Origin: Ectobius pallidus
Lineage: Eukaryota > Arthropoda > Insecta > Blattodea > Ectobiidae
Length of the DNA: 64,000 nucleotides
NCBI GenBank assembly: GCA_964059195.1
Contig: CAXKWD010000007.1
Coordinates: 149,841,769-149,905,768 of the forward strand
Direction: 5' to 3'
Shown here: in pieces, positions 22,017-34,195 of the stretch
How the letters are laid out: each line of letters starts with the position of its first letter
Position numbering within the stretch: the stretch's first letter is position 1
The notes under the pieces: generated by a model
Databases searched by the model: none
What the model saw: the letters and a program-made list of their open reading frames with translations, nothing else
What the model was told of the DNA's origin: nothing
Made by a program: the position numbers and the translations under genes

Positions 22017-22737
22017 AGTTTTTTGCCCTGATGATGGCCTATGAAAGCGAAAGGCCTACGCTAAATAAATAAAAAAGGTTAAGATTGAGGTATTATATAA
22101 TTATTTTATTGATCGAGCTCAACGGTAAACCCAAAAAGATTATTAAAACTGAAAATATTGGTTTAAATTTTATTGTTAGAAGCCTAACGGGCTGTTTCTT
22201 TTCAATTTCTCTTGCTTGGAGATTAAAAAAAAAAAAATTCCTCACAGAGTGACAATAGGGCTATAAATTGTTTTGTAACATATTTCTAGCATAGACTATC
22301 AAAGAGTAATTTAAGAAGAAAAAAATTATTGAGGAAAATTGTAGATTTTGGTCAAATTTCGGAGTCCTCTTATCTTAAGGGTTAAATTTCAAATTCAAAA
22401 GGGCTTAATTATACTCCTACCGACTTCCATAAGCAATGCAAAATGAAGTGAACCAAACAATGTGAACGCCTTATTTCAGCGACAACTTCTTCACCTTCCG
22501 AGCTATGCATGTTGCATGCAGGTAACTCTGCAGGCGTTCCCATTAATTCTGTCTGTCATCTCTACCGTGTTTTGTTCGTGTTTGCTAGTAGTAAATTCTC
22601 GTATTTCAGTTCGGTTGGGGTCTTATTACTGGTGATAGATATGCTGGTGGCAATTAAAATATTTACAGAACAAGCCAATGACTTGCCAATACTGTATACC
22701 ATATAACCTATTTCTTGCTTTATTTTTCTCCATATAC

Positions 22738-22793
22738 AGGTATTAAAGAATAACCCCTAAATATTTTACTTGTGTATAGAGGGGACAATGTCT
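22738..22793 (+). mobile_element. Solitary TIR arm of the 2979-3521 MITE family
   Basis: AATATTTTACTTGTGTATAG followed by AGGGGACAATG matches that family's arm. The rest of the element is absent and Helitron sequence follows. Confidence 0.65.
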
Positions 22794-22794
22794 G

Positions 22795-23144
22795 CGTGCC
22801 ATGCCATTATAAACAAAAGAATCGACCAACGTGGGCTTACAAAGTTCAAGCGATCGCGATGGTTTTATTTCCAAGGTATGACAAAATAGACAAAGCCATC
22901 TGCAACTGATTTGACAAATTAAATGTATTGCAGAAAACTGATGCTTGGTTAGCGAGAAAAGTACGTTTTCTGACAGTTTTTTACTTATAACTCGCGAACG
23001 AAAGCGAAAATAAAAATTCCGGCTTCGAGGTGCATTTGCACACCCTTTAGTCCATCTACATTTAAAATTTCAGATCTCTGCGTTCAGTAGATTTCACTGG
23101 GCATCGCGGACAGACAGATAAACACTTCCTTTTATTATTATAGA
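22795..23144 (-). mobile_element. Helitron-like element, second family (head of a tandem pair)
   Basis: Its 5' end on the minus strand is TCTATAATAATAAAAGGAAG at 23144. It includes the GATCTCTGCGTTCAGTAGAT block and is truncated near 22795. Confidence 0.55.
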
Positions 23145-23145
23145 A

Positions 23146-23670
23146 CTAGCATGTGCCCGCGGCTTCACTCGCGATAATTATTTCAAAAATTAAAAATTAA
23201 CAGCGTAATAGTTAAATCATTATACTTATTAACACCTAAATCACGTGGACAACATACCACGATTAGTTATCGTTGCCTGGTAAAATCGACCTCAGATTCG
23301 AGTTCCTTGGCCCAGAAAACCCCTGTATAGTGAGTTTCGTCCAAATAAAACAATGTTTGACCATATTTAGGGCTTACAACATTCAAGCGATCGCGAACGT
23401 TTTATTTCCAAGGTATGACAAAAATAGCCAAAGCCAACTGTAATTGATTTGACATTGAAATGTATAACTGAAAACTTATGTTTTGAAAACGCACAAAATG
23501 CACGTTTTTTGCCCGTTTTTCACTCATAACTCACGAACGAAAACTAAAATTAAAATTCCGGCTTGGAGGTGCATTTTCCGACCCTTCAGCCCACCTATGT
23601 TTAAAATTTCAGATCTCTGCGTTCAGTAGATTTCGCTGGACATCGAGGACAATTCCTTTTATTAAAACAG
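23146..23670 (-). mobile_element. Helitron-like element, second family (tandem partner)
   Basis: 3' end at 23146 (CTAG, preceded on its own strand by a CGCGAGTGAAGCCGCGGGC hairpin). Its neighbour's 5' end follows after one T. Body shared with 22795-23144 (CACGAACGAAAACTAAAAT). Confidence 0.6.
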
Positions 23671-23689
23671 ATAATATGAATTATAATGA

Positions 23690-23988
23690 TACCTTCTCTA
23701 ATTTGTCAAACATCCATTTCATTTAATCCAAACCCACCTGATACAACTGGCAACAATATGTTCTGTGAATTTGTTTGGATAATTCTGTATTTTCAAAAAC
23801 ATTTAATTTTTGGCAGTTAAAATCAGAATTTTTCAAAATCCTTTCTTAGTGAGCACCTACATTATGAAACGAAGGTACTGTGAAAATTTCAAGTCTCTAC
23901 CTGTTATAGTTTAGGCTGTACGTTGATTCCTGTCATTCAGTCTGTCAGTCAGGACAAAGCCTTTTATATATATAGAGACTAGCTTAAA
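23690..23988 (-). mobile_element. Helitron, first family, 5' part joined tail-to-head
   Basis: Its TCTCTATATA end abuts the CTAG end of 23989-24877 with no base between. Only the 5' third is present. Confidence 0.85.
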
Positions 23989-24877
23989 AGGCCCGGCGTC
24001 GCCCGGGTTTCTTATTTTGTAATTGGAAATTAACTTATGAAGGACTTTAGATTTATAAATTCTAGGTCCTTATATAGGTATTTATAATTTGAAGTAGAAA
24101 GAACGACTTATCACACTCAAACTATCCCCTAAGAAAATGTTTGAAATAGCTTTTATGGCTATAGGCTATGTAGAATTTTGCATCCCATCGCTTGTACAGT
24201 ACACAGTAAGCCCGGGAGGGGTTCTGATAAGAAGAAACCGAAATTCCGGTAACATAAAATTGTATTATCGTGGCTGAAAATTTTGTTTCTCACTGTCATG
24301 TTACCATAAAACCGTTTTCGGAATGAAATTAAACAGAAATACAATATCACTTTCATACATCTCTTCCCAAAACATATTACCTTACCTCGTATTGTTTTCT
24401 CTATTTCCAGGCTAGAGGAAGTAATGTGACTGCATTATTTTCGTGAATTTCATTCTGTGATATAATAATATATATATATTACCATACCTCGTATTGTTTT
24501 CTCTATGTCCAGGGTAAAGAAAGTTATGTGACTGCATTATTTTCGTGGATATTGATAGTTCTCTCATTTGTTTCTCTCATTTGTCAAATTTATTGTACTT
24601 TCATTTTTTTCCATGGCCCGCTGGTAACAATATGTTTTAATGTCAAATGTGATTCGATAATTCTGTATAAGAAGGGATTAAGTATTCTCAAAAACATTTG
24701 ATTTTTGGCATTTAGAATCTGAATTTTTCAAAATCCTTTCTTAGTGAGCACCTACATTATGAAACGAAGGTACTGTCAAAATTCCAAGTCTCTACCTGTT
24801 ATAGTTTAGGCTGTACGTTGATTCCTGTCATTCAGTCATTCAGTCAGTCAGGACAAAGCCTTTTATATATATAGAGA
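23989..24877 (-). mobile_element. Non-autonomous Helitron, first family
   Basis: Inverted copy of 14011-14876 with both termini. An internal duplication of about 100 bp (CCTCGTATTGTTTTCTCTAT twice, 24385 and 24487) makes it longer. Confidence 0.9.
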
Positions 24878-25453
24878 TGTATGAATGTGGTAATGCAATA
24901 ATGAAATGTATTAAAGCTTTTATTGAAGAGTCGTTTCCTATCCCGCTTTCTAGTCAACTTATGATGAAAAGATACAATGTGTATTAGGATTTAGAAGTTC
25001 ACAGCCTTGTACTGCCACAGTATTTCACTCCATATTGGATAAGATGAAAGCACAAAAGGAATCGGGAAAGCAGTGAGCATACAAGGAGGCTTTGGTAGTA
25101 GCTAATCTGCACCGTAACTATCATTGAGAAACAATTTTATCTAAGTCTGCAGTTGCCAAGGCAATACATCTGATGACGTCATCATCAAAATCTCATCACG
25201 TGCTTCAGTGGTTTAGCTCTGGATGGGGGAATTGTTTCGTGGCCACTGTCCCCCAAGAGAATTGATATTCCCGCGAATGGAATGCTAGAAAGCTTTCTGT
25301 TGAAGTAATACCAACGCGGAACTACGAACTCCACTCGTTTCTAGACATGTTGCCTTGGTGATTACCTTTCACAATAGGACCATCATAAGTGTCATCATTT
25401 ATATATATTTTATACATCAAAACTACATTTCAGCTTTATAGGAGAAAAATTCC

Positions 25454-25525
25454 TCTGACTCTGGAATTTGAACCCAGGACCTTTGGCTATCCGTGTCACT
25501 GCTCTACCAACTGAGCTAAACCAGA
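25454..25525 (-). tRNA. tRNA-like pseudogene
   Basis: The complement reads TAGCTCAGTTGGTAGAGC (D arm) and CTGGGTTCAAATTCCAG (perfect T arm), with an acceptor stem that pairs allowing G-T. The anticodon stem (GTGAC against GCCAA) does not pair well and base 33 is C, not T. It is therefore a tRNA-derived remnant or SINE head, not a working gene. Confidence 0.5.
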
Positions 25526-25547
25526 GTTCTTCAGCTTTATAAGAACA

Positions 25548-25640
25548 CTAGCAGGTGCCTGCGGCTTCGCCCGCGAATATATACTTAACTGCTAGATGTT
25601 TTGTTTAAATTATTTATTTAACATAAAAATAATTAAAACA
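25548..25640 (-). mobile_element. Helitron-like 3' end, second family
   Basis: CTAGCAGGTGCCTGCGGCTT then CGCCCGCG is the complement of the hairpin and CTAG terminus. The rest of the element is not clearly delimited. Confidence 0.5.
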
Positions 25641-25879
25641 TTATATTTATTAACAATGACATCGCTTTTACATAGGCCTAAATGTTCCATCCTATTTTGT
25701 TTCCTTTTACATGCTTAGGACCTATGATAAACATCCATATTTCTTAACTAAAAATACAAAGCCTACAGCTATGAATAACTTATCAGTGGATATAATTTTT
25801 TTTACCGACTTCTGATATGATTCAAATAATAAAATAACTCATACATATTTTCGATTGCCTTTTTTTTGGGCCACTCTTT

Positions 25880-26575
25880 GCAGTAAATTTATTAATTTTA
25901 TTTATTTATAAAAATATTGTCATTTAGCAATAGACTATACAATAATTGCAATAGACATAGTCACATAAATAAAGTTAAAGTCATGTGTAATATTAAATGT
26001 GCATTACAAGTTCGTCAAATACACATTATACATTTATAAAAGGAGTCTGGAGATATTCATTAATGTTGTAGAAGGCATTATCAGTCAACCACTTGCGAAT
26101 CACACTTTTATAAGCATTCATACTAAGCTGGGTTACATATATCGGTACTTCATTGTATAACTTGAAAGCCATTATATGATGGTTGTTGGCTTTTACTGAG
26201 AGTCTGCATTTAGGTAAGTGCACCTACATTATTCCTTGTACAATGGTCATGGATCTCATTTACCATAGTCATTGAATTTATATTGCGTTTTGCTTACATT
26301 AGCAACTCTAAAATGTAAAGACCTGTGACAGTCATAATCCTATGTCTGATAAATAGAGGCTTACAGTGGGCACTACAGTTGGCATTTGCTAATATTCTGA
26401 TTGCTCTTTTTTGCAAAATGAACACTTTATCAACATGATTACAATTTCCCCAATATTACAGAGAAAATATCGGAATACTATATATATTAAAGGTAATTAA
26501 AGAAAGTAATTTTGTTATATTAAGCTTACTCGAGGGAGGGCCGAGTATGGATCCTTGTGGTACGCCATAGAGATT
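25880..26575 (-). mobile_element. Non-LTR retrotransposon remnant (RT palm and C-terminus)
   Basis: Minus strand 26530-26575 reads GVPQGSILGPPSS, the reverse transcriptase palm motif. At about 26290-26430 it reads VDKVFILQKRAIRILANANC then CKPLFIRHRIMTV, and at 26040-26220 RLSVKANNHHIMAFKLYN. These are in order but broken by stops and a deletion between palm and C-terminus. Confidence 0.8.
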
Positions 26576-26763
26576 TCTTAATTTTGTTTTCGGTGGCTAG
26601 AGAAGAGTAATGTCGGAGTCGTGACCTCTGAGATTTCCTTGCTGACTTAATAAACAGATGGTTCTGCTTCATCAGGAATAATTGATTGCTTCCCTCCATC
26701 ACCGCCTCGAGCTTCATCTCAAGACTGAAACTCCACCAATATCCCTCTTCGTTGCATATCGTT

Positions 26764-26940
26764 ATTAAGTGCCAGAATGTTACTTTATGAGATTGTGCGG
26801 GGGATGGGAAAATGTCTGTCGGTCTATCTGTCTGTACGCGCGATAGCTCAAATACGCTTTATCGGATTTCCATGAAAGTTGGTATACGTATTTATAACGT
26901 CTATGGGAAGAAGCCTATTGATTTTTTTTACACTAAAATC
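26764..26940 (+). mobile_element. Composite repeat fragment (TCTGTCC domain only)
   Basis: AAGTGCCAGAATGTTACTTT through TCTGTCTGTACGCGCGATAG to AAGAAGCCTATTGAT. Truncated at its right end. Confidence 0.7.
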
Positions 26941-27570
26941 TAAAAATAGCATTTTTTTTTTTACCAAAATAGCAAAATCAACACTTCTGTCCTCCCTAAA
27001 TGCTTTTTAGGATGGGCAAGTGAATAGAAAGCAAGTATTTTGCTTTTAAAATTGAGTTTTAGTAAAAACAACTTGCTTCATTTGTATTCACTTGACCCTT
27101 TGTGGAATGCGTATATCAACAACAATATTAGTTTATAATAACAGTAGCAACAAACAGACCAGTAAAAACAGACCATAAGAACAAACTGCAAAGTCTGCAA
27201 GAACATAAACTACCAGTGCAGGGGACGAAAGTGGTGTGTTGATTGTTAACTCAGCAAGAGTTAATGCGGATTTTCAGGCTACACAAGAGGAGTCACGCAA
27301 GCCAACTTGACAACGCTACATTTCCCATCTCCATCAAGCTTCCCCACGTTACAAGATAAAAAATCACGAGAGGCAACTGTCAGTCAAATTGCTGCCAACC
27401 TCAATATTTCCCCTTGAGTTTCTTTTTTGTTTTACCTCCATTATTTTTTTTCATTGCAAGTCAGGGTTGCATTGGTTATCAGTTCGCGTGTCCTCCAAGT
27501 TTTTAACTGTTACCATCTTCTACAGTAATCGGCCGGATAGGAGTGGGTGTTGGAATTTTCGTTGGGTGGT

Positions 27571-27604
<34 letters not shown>

Positions 27605-27612
27605 TTAATAAT
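27571..27612. repeat. (TAA)n microsatellite
   Basis: Forms the 3' tail of the minus-strand LINE end at 27640-27985. Confidence 0.9.
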
Positions 27613-27639
27613 AATTTCTTTTATTAAGGAATATTCCAC

Positions 27640-27982
27640 AATACAATGGTTTTCCTTCATACCATAACAATCTTTTGCCTCCATAAGTCCCTGTCCATAG
27701 CATCTTCATCACTTAATCCTTTTCTCGCCATACTGTACTCCTTTTCACCCCATCCATCCAGCACTCTTTGGGCTTCCCTCTTCTTCTTTTTCCTTTTACT
27801 TTACAATCCAAAATTTTCTTGGGTATTCTATCCTCTGTCATTCTGAGTACATGTCCATACAATTTCAAGCGTCTTTCTTCAACAATTTCCAAAATATTCT
27901 TTTCAACTTGCATTATTCCCCTTATTCTATTGTTCAGAATTTTTTCTTTCCTGGATTTTTTTGCTGAACGCCTCCAAAAATC

Positions 27983-27985
<3 letters not shown>
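27640..27985 (-). mobile_element. Non-LTR retrotransposon C-terminal fragment
   Basis: Minus strand reads MDFWRRSAKKSRKEKILNNR, ERRLKLYGHVLRMTEDRIPK and GKRRRGKPKECWMDGVKR, the conserved region after the RT domain of CR1/RTE-like elements. Bracketed by (TAA)n tracts on both sides. Confidence 0.8.

Positions 27986-28042
<57 letters not shown>
27984..28042. repeat. (TAA)n microsatellite
   Basis: About 19 units between a LINE fragment and a SINE head. Confidence 0.95.
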
Positions 28043-28043
<1 letters not shown>

Positions 28044-28348
28044 CGCCAGCATGGTCTTGTAGTTAGCGTCGCTGGCTACAGATCCGTCGGCCCGGTTCGA
28101 TCCCCGGTACCTCCTCGAATTTTTCTGAGGTAGGGAGGTCTGGTAGGGGTGCACTCAGCCTCGTGATTCAAATTGAGGAGCTACTTGATAGAGAAGTAGC
28201 GGCTCCGGTCATGGAAACCACCATTAACGGCCGTGGGTGTCGGCATGCTGACCACATGCCCCCCAATCCTGCCATCTGCCTATGGTAGATGGCGCAGCGG
28301 TCGGGTGGTAGGCCTTGTTCCTTCAGGATGTAGCACCACGGAGTTTAG
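28043..28348 (+). mobile_element. tRNA-derived SINE, second family
   Basis: Near full-length copy: CGCCAGCATGGTCTTGTAGT head, CCGGTTCGATCCCC box B, and the same body as 1184-1496. It follows directly on a (TAA)n tract. Confidence 0.85.
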
Positions 28349-28991
28349 TTAATTTATAATAATAATAATGGTTCAGTAATAGGACATTCATGGTTTTATT
28401 TATTAATTTAAATCCTTTCTTTCGTCCTGTAGTATTTCTTCTTTCTTTTCTTCTTTTAAATTTCTTGCTGTCTTTCGGTTCCTCTCCAAAATCTTTCTTA
28501 TTGTTATCATTCATTTGATCATTCTTTATTGATTTAGATATCTGGCTTTCTTATTTTTTATTTAGTTCTCTTTCTTCTCTTTTTATTTTTCTTCTCTTTT
28601 TATTTTTATTTTCTTTTGCTTTGCTTTGTTGTTTTATCTTTACCATATTTCCAATATACTTCATCAATAGCTATTTTAGTTATTTTATTCCTTCCTTATT
28701 TCATACATATTTTATTTAGTTCGTATGTTCCTAAAGTTATTTCTTATCTGCGTATTTCTTATTTGTTCGTATTTGTTATATTTTATGTCTTATTCTCACT
28801 ATTTAACTTGTTTAAAAAAAAAATCGTCGATGAACCTTATACTATAAGGGACGTCTTATTTTGCAAAAAAATAAACCACAAGGTCAATATTTTATTCGTA
28901 CCATAAGCAACAGTTAGTTACAATGGACATATTTAGTAGTTATTAAATACAATAAAAGCTTAAATAAAATAATAATAATAATAATAATAAT

Positions 28992-29463
28992 CAGGCCCCG
29001 GATTTTGTGACACTTCATCTTTTATCCGGTACATCATGGACGTTGCCAACTGGTGCAGATATTTTGATCATGACTCTTAGATTATAAAAATGGCAATTTT
29101 AGGGTAATTTATTGGTCATTTTCCCCTTTTTATTTTCAGGTAATTTTTAAAATTTCATGTAAATATTTGTTATTTTTTGGGCATTTTACGGTCTTTTCTC
29201 CTCCAATTCATATTTTAGGTAATTAAAAAAAAATTAAAGTAATTATCTTCTTATGTTGTGTAGTTTCTTGCATTATAACTAATTACAAGCCTATAATTGG
29301 GTGAACAAAATGAATGTAGATTAGGCAGAAATATGATGACTAAACTAGTATTTTCATACAAATTTTTGTCTCTTTTATTTAGTTTTTGGGTCTTTTTTGT
29401 ATTTTACGGTCATTTTATAGCTCATTTTTAAAGTATTTTTAGGTCATCAAAATCCTGGCCCTG
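28992..29463. mobile_element. hAT-type MITE in a (TAA)n tract
   Basis: CAGGCCCCGGATTTTG and AAAATCCTGGCCCTG at the ends, flanked by ATAATAAT on both sides, so the duplication sits in a microsatellite. The interior has repeated GGTCATTTT words like 30651-31983. Confidence 0.75.
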
Positions 29464-29689
29464 ATAATAATAATAGAAATTATAAATGGTAAATAATAAA
29501 TAATGATGGAATAATAAATGAAGCAATAATAAATAAAATATTAAATAAACTATAAAAATAAGTAATAATAAACGGTAGAGCGGATGAACTGGTAATTGTG
29601 AAAATATTGGTAACGAGTAAGCTAGAGAAATTCTGTTCATAAGCGCTCTTTTTTCTTTCTTTTTTTCTTTCTTTTTTCTTTTTTCACTT

Positions 29690-29780
29690 GACCCCAGTAA
29701 TCACGGAGTCGGTCTAGGAGTGCAGTCAGTATGACACTGACTTGTCGCGGGCTCGATCCCAGACCCGGTCAGTAACATTT
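29690..29780 (+). mobile_element. tRNA-derived SINE head, fourth family
   Basis: GAGTCGGTCTAGGAGTGCAG (box A-like) and CGGGCTCGATCCCAGACCCG (box B). The body probably continues to about 29880, but only one copy is present here. Confidence 0.55.
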
Positions 29781-30650
29781 ATGTTTGGATAAATGTAACA
29801 GTCCATGTGCAGAATTATAGGAATTGTAAATTAACTTCTGCGGGGCAAAATTCCGTCACGTCAGTGGCCTAAGAACCAGCATGGGTCTAATTTTAGCTCT
29901 TTAACTGGGGTGGCAAGGTTTGGGGGGTATGGAAATTTTTTTTTAAACTTGGCGTAAAAATGATGTAGTTTAAGCATTTTTAAAACTTTTTTTGGGGTGG
30001 AAAAAAAGAGGGGTTTGGGAATTCTGGGGTGTCAACTGCCACTCCTTGCACCCCGTAATTACACCGCTGAGAACCAGCATAACTCCGTCGTTAAGTAACC
30101 ATACATCCATCCATTCATCCAATAACCATACATGTTTAAACGCATCTAAACATAGTCCCATCTTTGCTAAGCGTAAACTCTATCATTGTTGATTGTCCTT
30201 TCTCCTTTGCAGCTCCTTTCATCCAAAGAAACTACTCATTCATAACCGTCTAATTAACGCACGTTGTTTATCGAAAATTGTGGTACAGCCTTGTTAAAAA
30301 GCCGGTTGAAACGAAATAATTCCCGAGGAATTCATGATAGTCCTTAGTTCTATGTAAGGTTCGTATAAACTTGACCAGTCAGTGTCATGGGAAGTTGTAA
30401 ATAATGACACAAACTGTGGGGAGATATCTCACAGGACACGAACAGGTGTCTCTCAGATCCTGTGGCAGAGATAACGTGATATAATCCATTTCTTACTGCA
30501 TCTCAAGAGTTTATTCCTTGATGTGGTCACGACAGTTTGTGTTCTCTGGGGGCCACCAGCTCACATGCTGACTGTAGTACTATAATATATCACAGTTACA
30601 ACTTCATTTATTAAAGTACAGTATCAGGAAAAATGTAATATCTTTATAAG

Positions 30651-31983
30651 CAGGTCCCGGATTCTAATGACATGTCATCTTTTTATTGATGCTGCATAGA
30701 CATTGCCAACTTGTAGATAAATCATAACCAGGGCCCGGATTCTAATGACATGTCATCTTTTTATTGATACTGTATAGACATTGCCAACTTGTAGATAAAT
30801 CCTAATCATGGCCTCTAGATTATAGAAATGTATTTTTATTAGGTCATTTTTTGTCATTTTATACCATTTTATATTTTTAGGGCATTTATTTCAATTTTAG
30901 GTAATTATTTGGTCATTTTCGTGTCATTTGCTTCCTTATTTAGTCATTTTCATGTATTTACATTGAGTGTATTAACTTTTTTTCGTCGCTAGCGGTGCTG
31001 TCTTTGAAGTGTTGTTTGTTCAATGCAAGAAGGAAAAATTCGGCGTTAAAGTGTTGTCATGACTCAGACGGAAATGAGAATAAAAATTTGTATTAAATTA
31101 CTATTGCTATTAGATTGACTTGGCACCAGAGTCTGCCACCTGCTTCGATTTCAGAGTGCAAACTACTGTTTACCCTCAATAAACAATATAATCAAAACAT
31201 TACAGTTATTTACAGTTTTTCTAATAAATGTACAAACTGATCTATAACTTTATGTGTACAGTAATAATTTTTTCATAAATAAAATATCGGTTTTTAGGTC
31301 ATTTTTTATAATTATTAAGTCATTTTCTTTAAAATTTAGGGTCATTTTATAGGTCATTTTTCAAACAATTTTAGGTCATCAGAATCCGGGCCCTGATCAT
31401 AACCATGGCCTCTTGATTGTAAAAATGAATTTTTATTAGGTATTTTTTCTCATTTTATACAATTTCATATTTTTAGGGCATTTTTTTTAAATTTTATGTC
31501 TTTAATTTGTAATTTTCGTGTCATTTGTTTCCTTATTTAGTCATTTTCATGCATTTACATTGAGTAACTTATATTAACTGTTATGCCTTCAATGCTGACA
31601 GTAATTTACTGCAATCCTAAATAAGGTAGGATTTACAAGCTTTTTTTCATAGGGTAATATTTAAATAAATTAATAGGTTAGTATAATGCAACATTTTTGT
31701 AGGATCTACTTTAAAAACAATTTTATTACATTTCCTTTCAAATGGTCCAATCAAAAACTAAGAACAAAGTTTTTAGACCTACAACATCCTTTCTGCATTT
31801 GCAGTTTTTGCAATGATGTACAAATTAGTCTATAGCCTTGTCTGTACAATAACAATTTTTTTATAAATAAAATATAAGTTTTTAGGTCATTATTTATAAT
31901 TATTAAGTCATTTTCTTTAAAATTCTTGGTCATTTTATAGGTAATTTTTCAAACAATTTTAGGTCATCAGAATCCGGGCCCTG
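30651..31983. mobile_element. hAT-type MITE (outer copy of a self-nested pair)
   Basis: Starts CAGGTCCCGGATTCTAATGA and ends TCAGAATCCGGGCCCTG. TTTATAAG at 30643-30650 and 31984-31991. Interrupted by a copy of the same family at 30729-31395. Confidence 0.9.
30729..31395. mobile_element. hAT-type MITE (inner copy)
   Basis: CAGGGCCCGGATTCTAATGA to AGAATCCGGGCCCTG, flanked by a perfect ATCATAAC at 30721-30728 and 31396-31403. The outer element's sequence resumes immediately after. A 667-bp element without coding capacity. Confidence 0.9.
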
Positions 31984-31994
31984 TTTATAAGATA

Positions 31995-32812
31995 CTAGCT
32001 TAAAAGGCCCGGCGTCGCCCGGGCTTTCTATTTTGTAATTGTAAATTAACTTATGAAGGACTTTCGATTTTCAAATTCTAGGACCTTATATAGGTATTTA
32101 GAAATTGAATTGAAGAACGACGTATCATACTCAAACTATTCCCTCAGAAAACGCTTGATATAGCTTTTTACGACTCATAGAGGATGTAGAATTTTGCATC
32201 GCATCGCTTCTACACACCAAACCTGCTAAGAGTTGAAATAAGAAAAAACTGAAATTCCGGTAACATAAAATTGTATTGACTCTGCGGAGTATTTTATTTC
32301 TCACTCTCATATTACCATACAACCGTTTCGGGAATGAAATTAAAAAGAAATTCAATATCACTTTCATTCTTTCCTCCCCAAAAAACTGGGATGTAATAAT
32401 ACAGCATCACATAACTTCATTCATTCATTCTTCAATATGTATTTACACCAATGAATTATATCGACAGTTTCTCTGATTTGTCAAAGTCCCGTTTCATTTA
32501 TTTCCAAAGCTACCTAAGACCACTGCCAACAATACACTGTTGTTATGACAGCTGTACATGGAATGTGATTTGTATTTGTTAATTCTGTGTAGAAAGGTAT
32601 TAAGTATCCTCAAAAATATTTGATTTTTGACATTTAAAATTAAATGTTTCAAAATACTTTCTTAGAATGCACTTACATTATGAAACGAAGGTACTGTCAA
32701 AATTCCAAGTCTCTACCTTTTATAGTTTAGGCTCTACGTTGATTCTCTGTCAGTCATTAAGTCAGTCAGTTATTCATTCAGTTTAGTCAGGACAAAGCCT
32801 CTTATATATATA
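31995..32812 (-). mobile_element. Non-autonomous Helitron, first family
   Basis: CTAGCTTAAAAGGCCCGGCG at 31995 is the complement of the 3' end. The 5' end near 32812 is slightly degenerate. Confidence 0.85.
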
Positions 32813-34094
32813 CGTACGTCTAGGATGCAAAGTATCCAAACGAAAGACTTAACCACTAGCCTTTCTGTTATTCTGTTGCTGATATTTCTTCTGACTTTGT
32901 GAACTTGCAATATAAAATTAATATATGCACAGAGCTGTCAAATTGGATACTCGCCACAACTTTCGCAAAGTATAAAAAGTTATGAGGAAGAAGGACAACG
33001 AACAATGTGAAATATGGATTTGAAAAGAAACTCCGTCCGCATTTTCGTCAGAGCCAAGTTCCATTAACGTCAGAGCCCAATGGATTTTTTGCAGGAATTT
33101 TGCTGACAAGTGGCAGTTCGGTAATACTGGTATAGGCGATGATGGTAATAATAATAATAAAAAGAGGTCGGGTAGGCTGTATCGGTTCGTGAAACGTGAA
33201 ACGTCTTGGGCATGCTGCCTAAATCAATTGTGCTCTGTATGTTATTTTCCTATTAACATTAAGTAGAAAAGGGATTATGTATACTCTCTTTTCGTATATT
33301 ATAGCTTCGTGTCTAGCTAATATTTTAAATTTTTATCTAAAATTTAACATTCCTAATTTCAATGTTGATCAAATAGAGCCATATTGACTTGTAAGAGTTT
33401 AAAATGCGGTAACTCCGTCTTCTCATTGGTAATCCCACGAGAGTTGACGAGTTTATTGATAGATTCACGACTGCGCAGCCGGAGCTAATTTATCTTATGT
33501 AACTCGTCAACTCGAGTTGGATTTATTAAGATTATCGATGAATAAAAATGTAACGGATTATACAAATAACAATTACTTTCATGCTATGTTATATGGAAAC
33601 AAAACTAACAGCTGCGAGTTCACGGCATACTATGAATCAACCATCCATGAATCGATTCGAGTTGCCATGTCCTTGTTGTGACCAGTGCTACGATTCGAGT
33701 TACCATGTCCAGTGCTACCAATTGTGCATATAAGACATAGTTAACTTCATGCAGGTAAGCTAACAGCAGAAGAGAATAAAAGCACACGAACTGGCTTGCA
33801 CCGAATCGAAATTGTGTTTTTATTCCATGTAAATTTCTATTATTTCAATTTCCAAACAAGTTATGTGGTGTAAAATAATCTGTTTTCGTTCTGTTAATGG
33901 CAATCTCTGCCTACTGATGCTTTCATGTCCAGTAACGATCCGAACATTTTACCCGATAAAATACCATCCTCGCGATTCCTACAAGAAAATTGTATGATAA
34001 ACGGCCGTGATTGGTCTGTATCCGAGGAATTGCTAAACGTTATTGGTCAATCTCAAACACGCGGCGGATGAGTGGAATAGTCAATATAAAAGTT
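32813..34094. other. No gene seen
   Basis: AT-rich sequence without repeat matches in this window. ATGCAG|GTAAGC at 33752 is a donor-like site without a supporting open exon. Confidence 0.4.
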
Positions 34095-34195
34095 ATAAAA
34101 TATTTAAAATGAGTTATCGCAAATACGGACAGACGGACAGACATTTTCCCTTTCCCACACAGTCTCATAAAGCACCATACTGGCACTTTATAATC
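34095..34195 (-). mobile_element. Composite repeat fragment
   Basis: Terminal piece with GACAGACGGACAGACATTTT and the inverted end AGCACCATACTGGCACTT. Confidence 0.65.

Noticed and set aside
30190..30300. Strong acceptor TCCTTTCTCCTTTGCAG at 30212
   Set aside because: No donor follows an open frame; two of three frames stop within about 50 bases.
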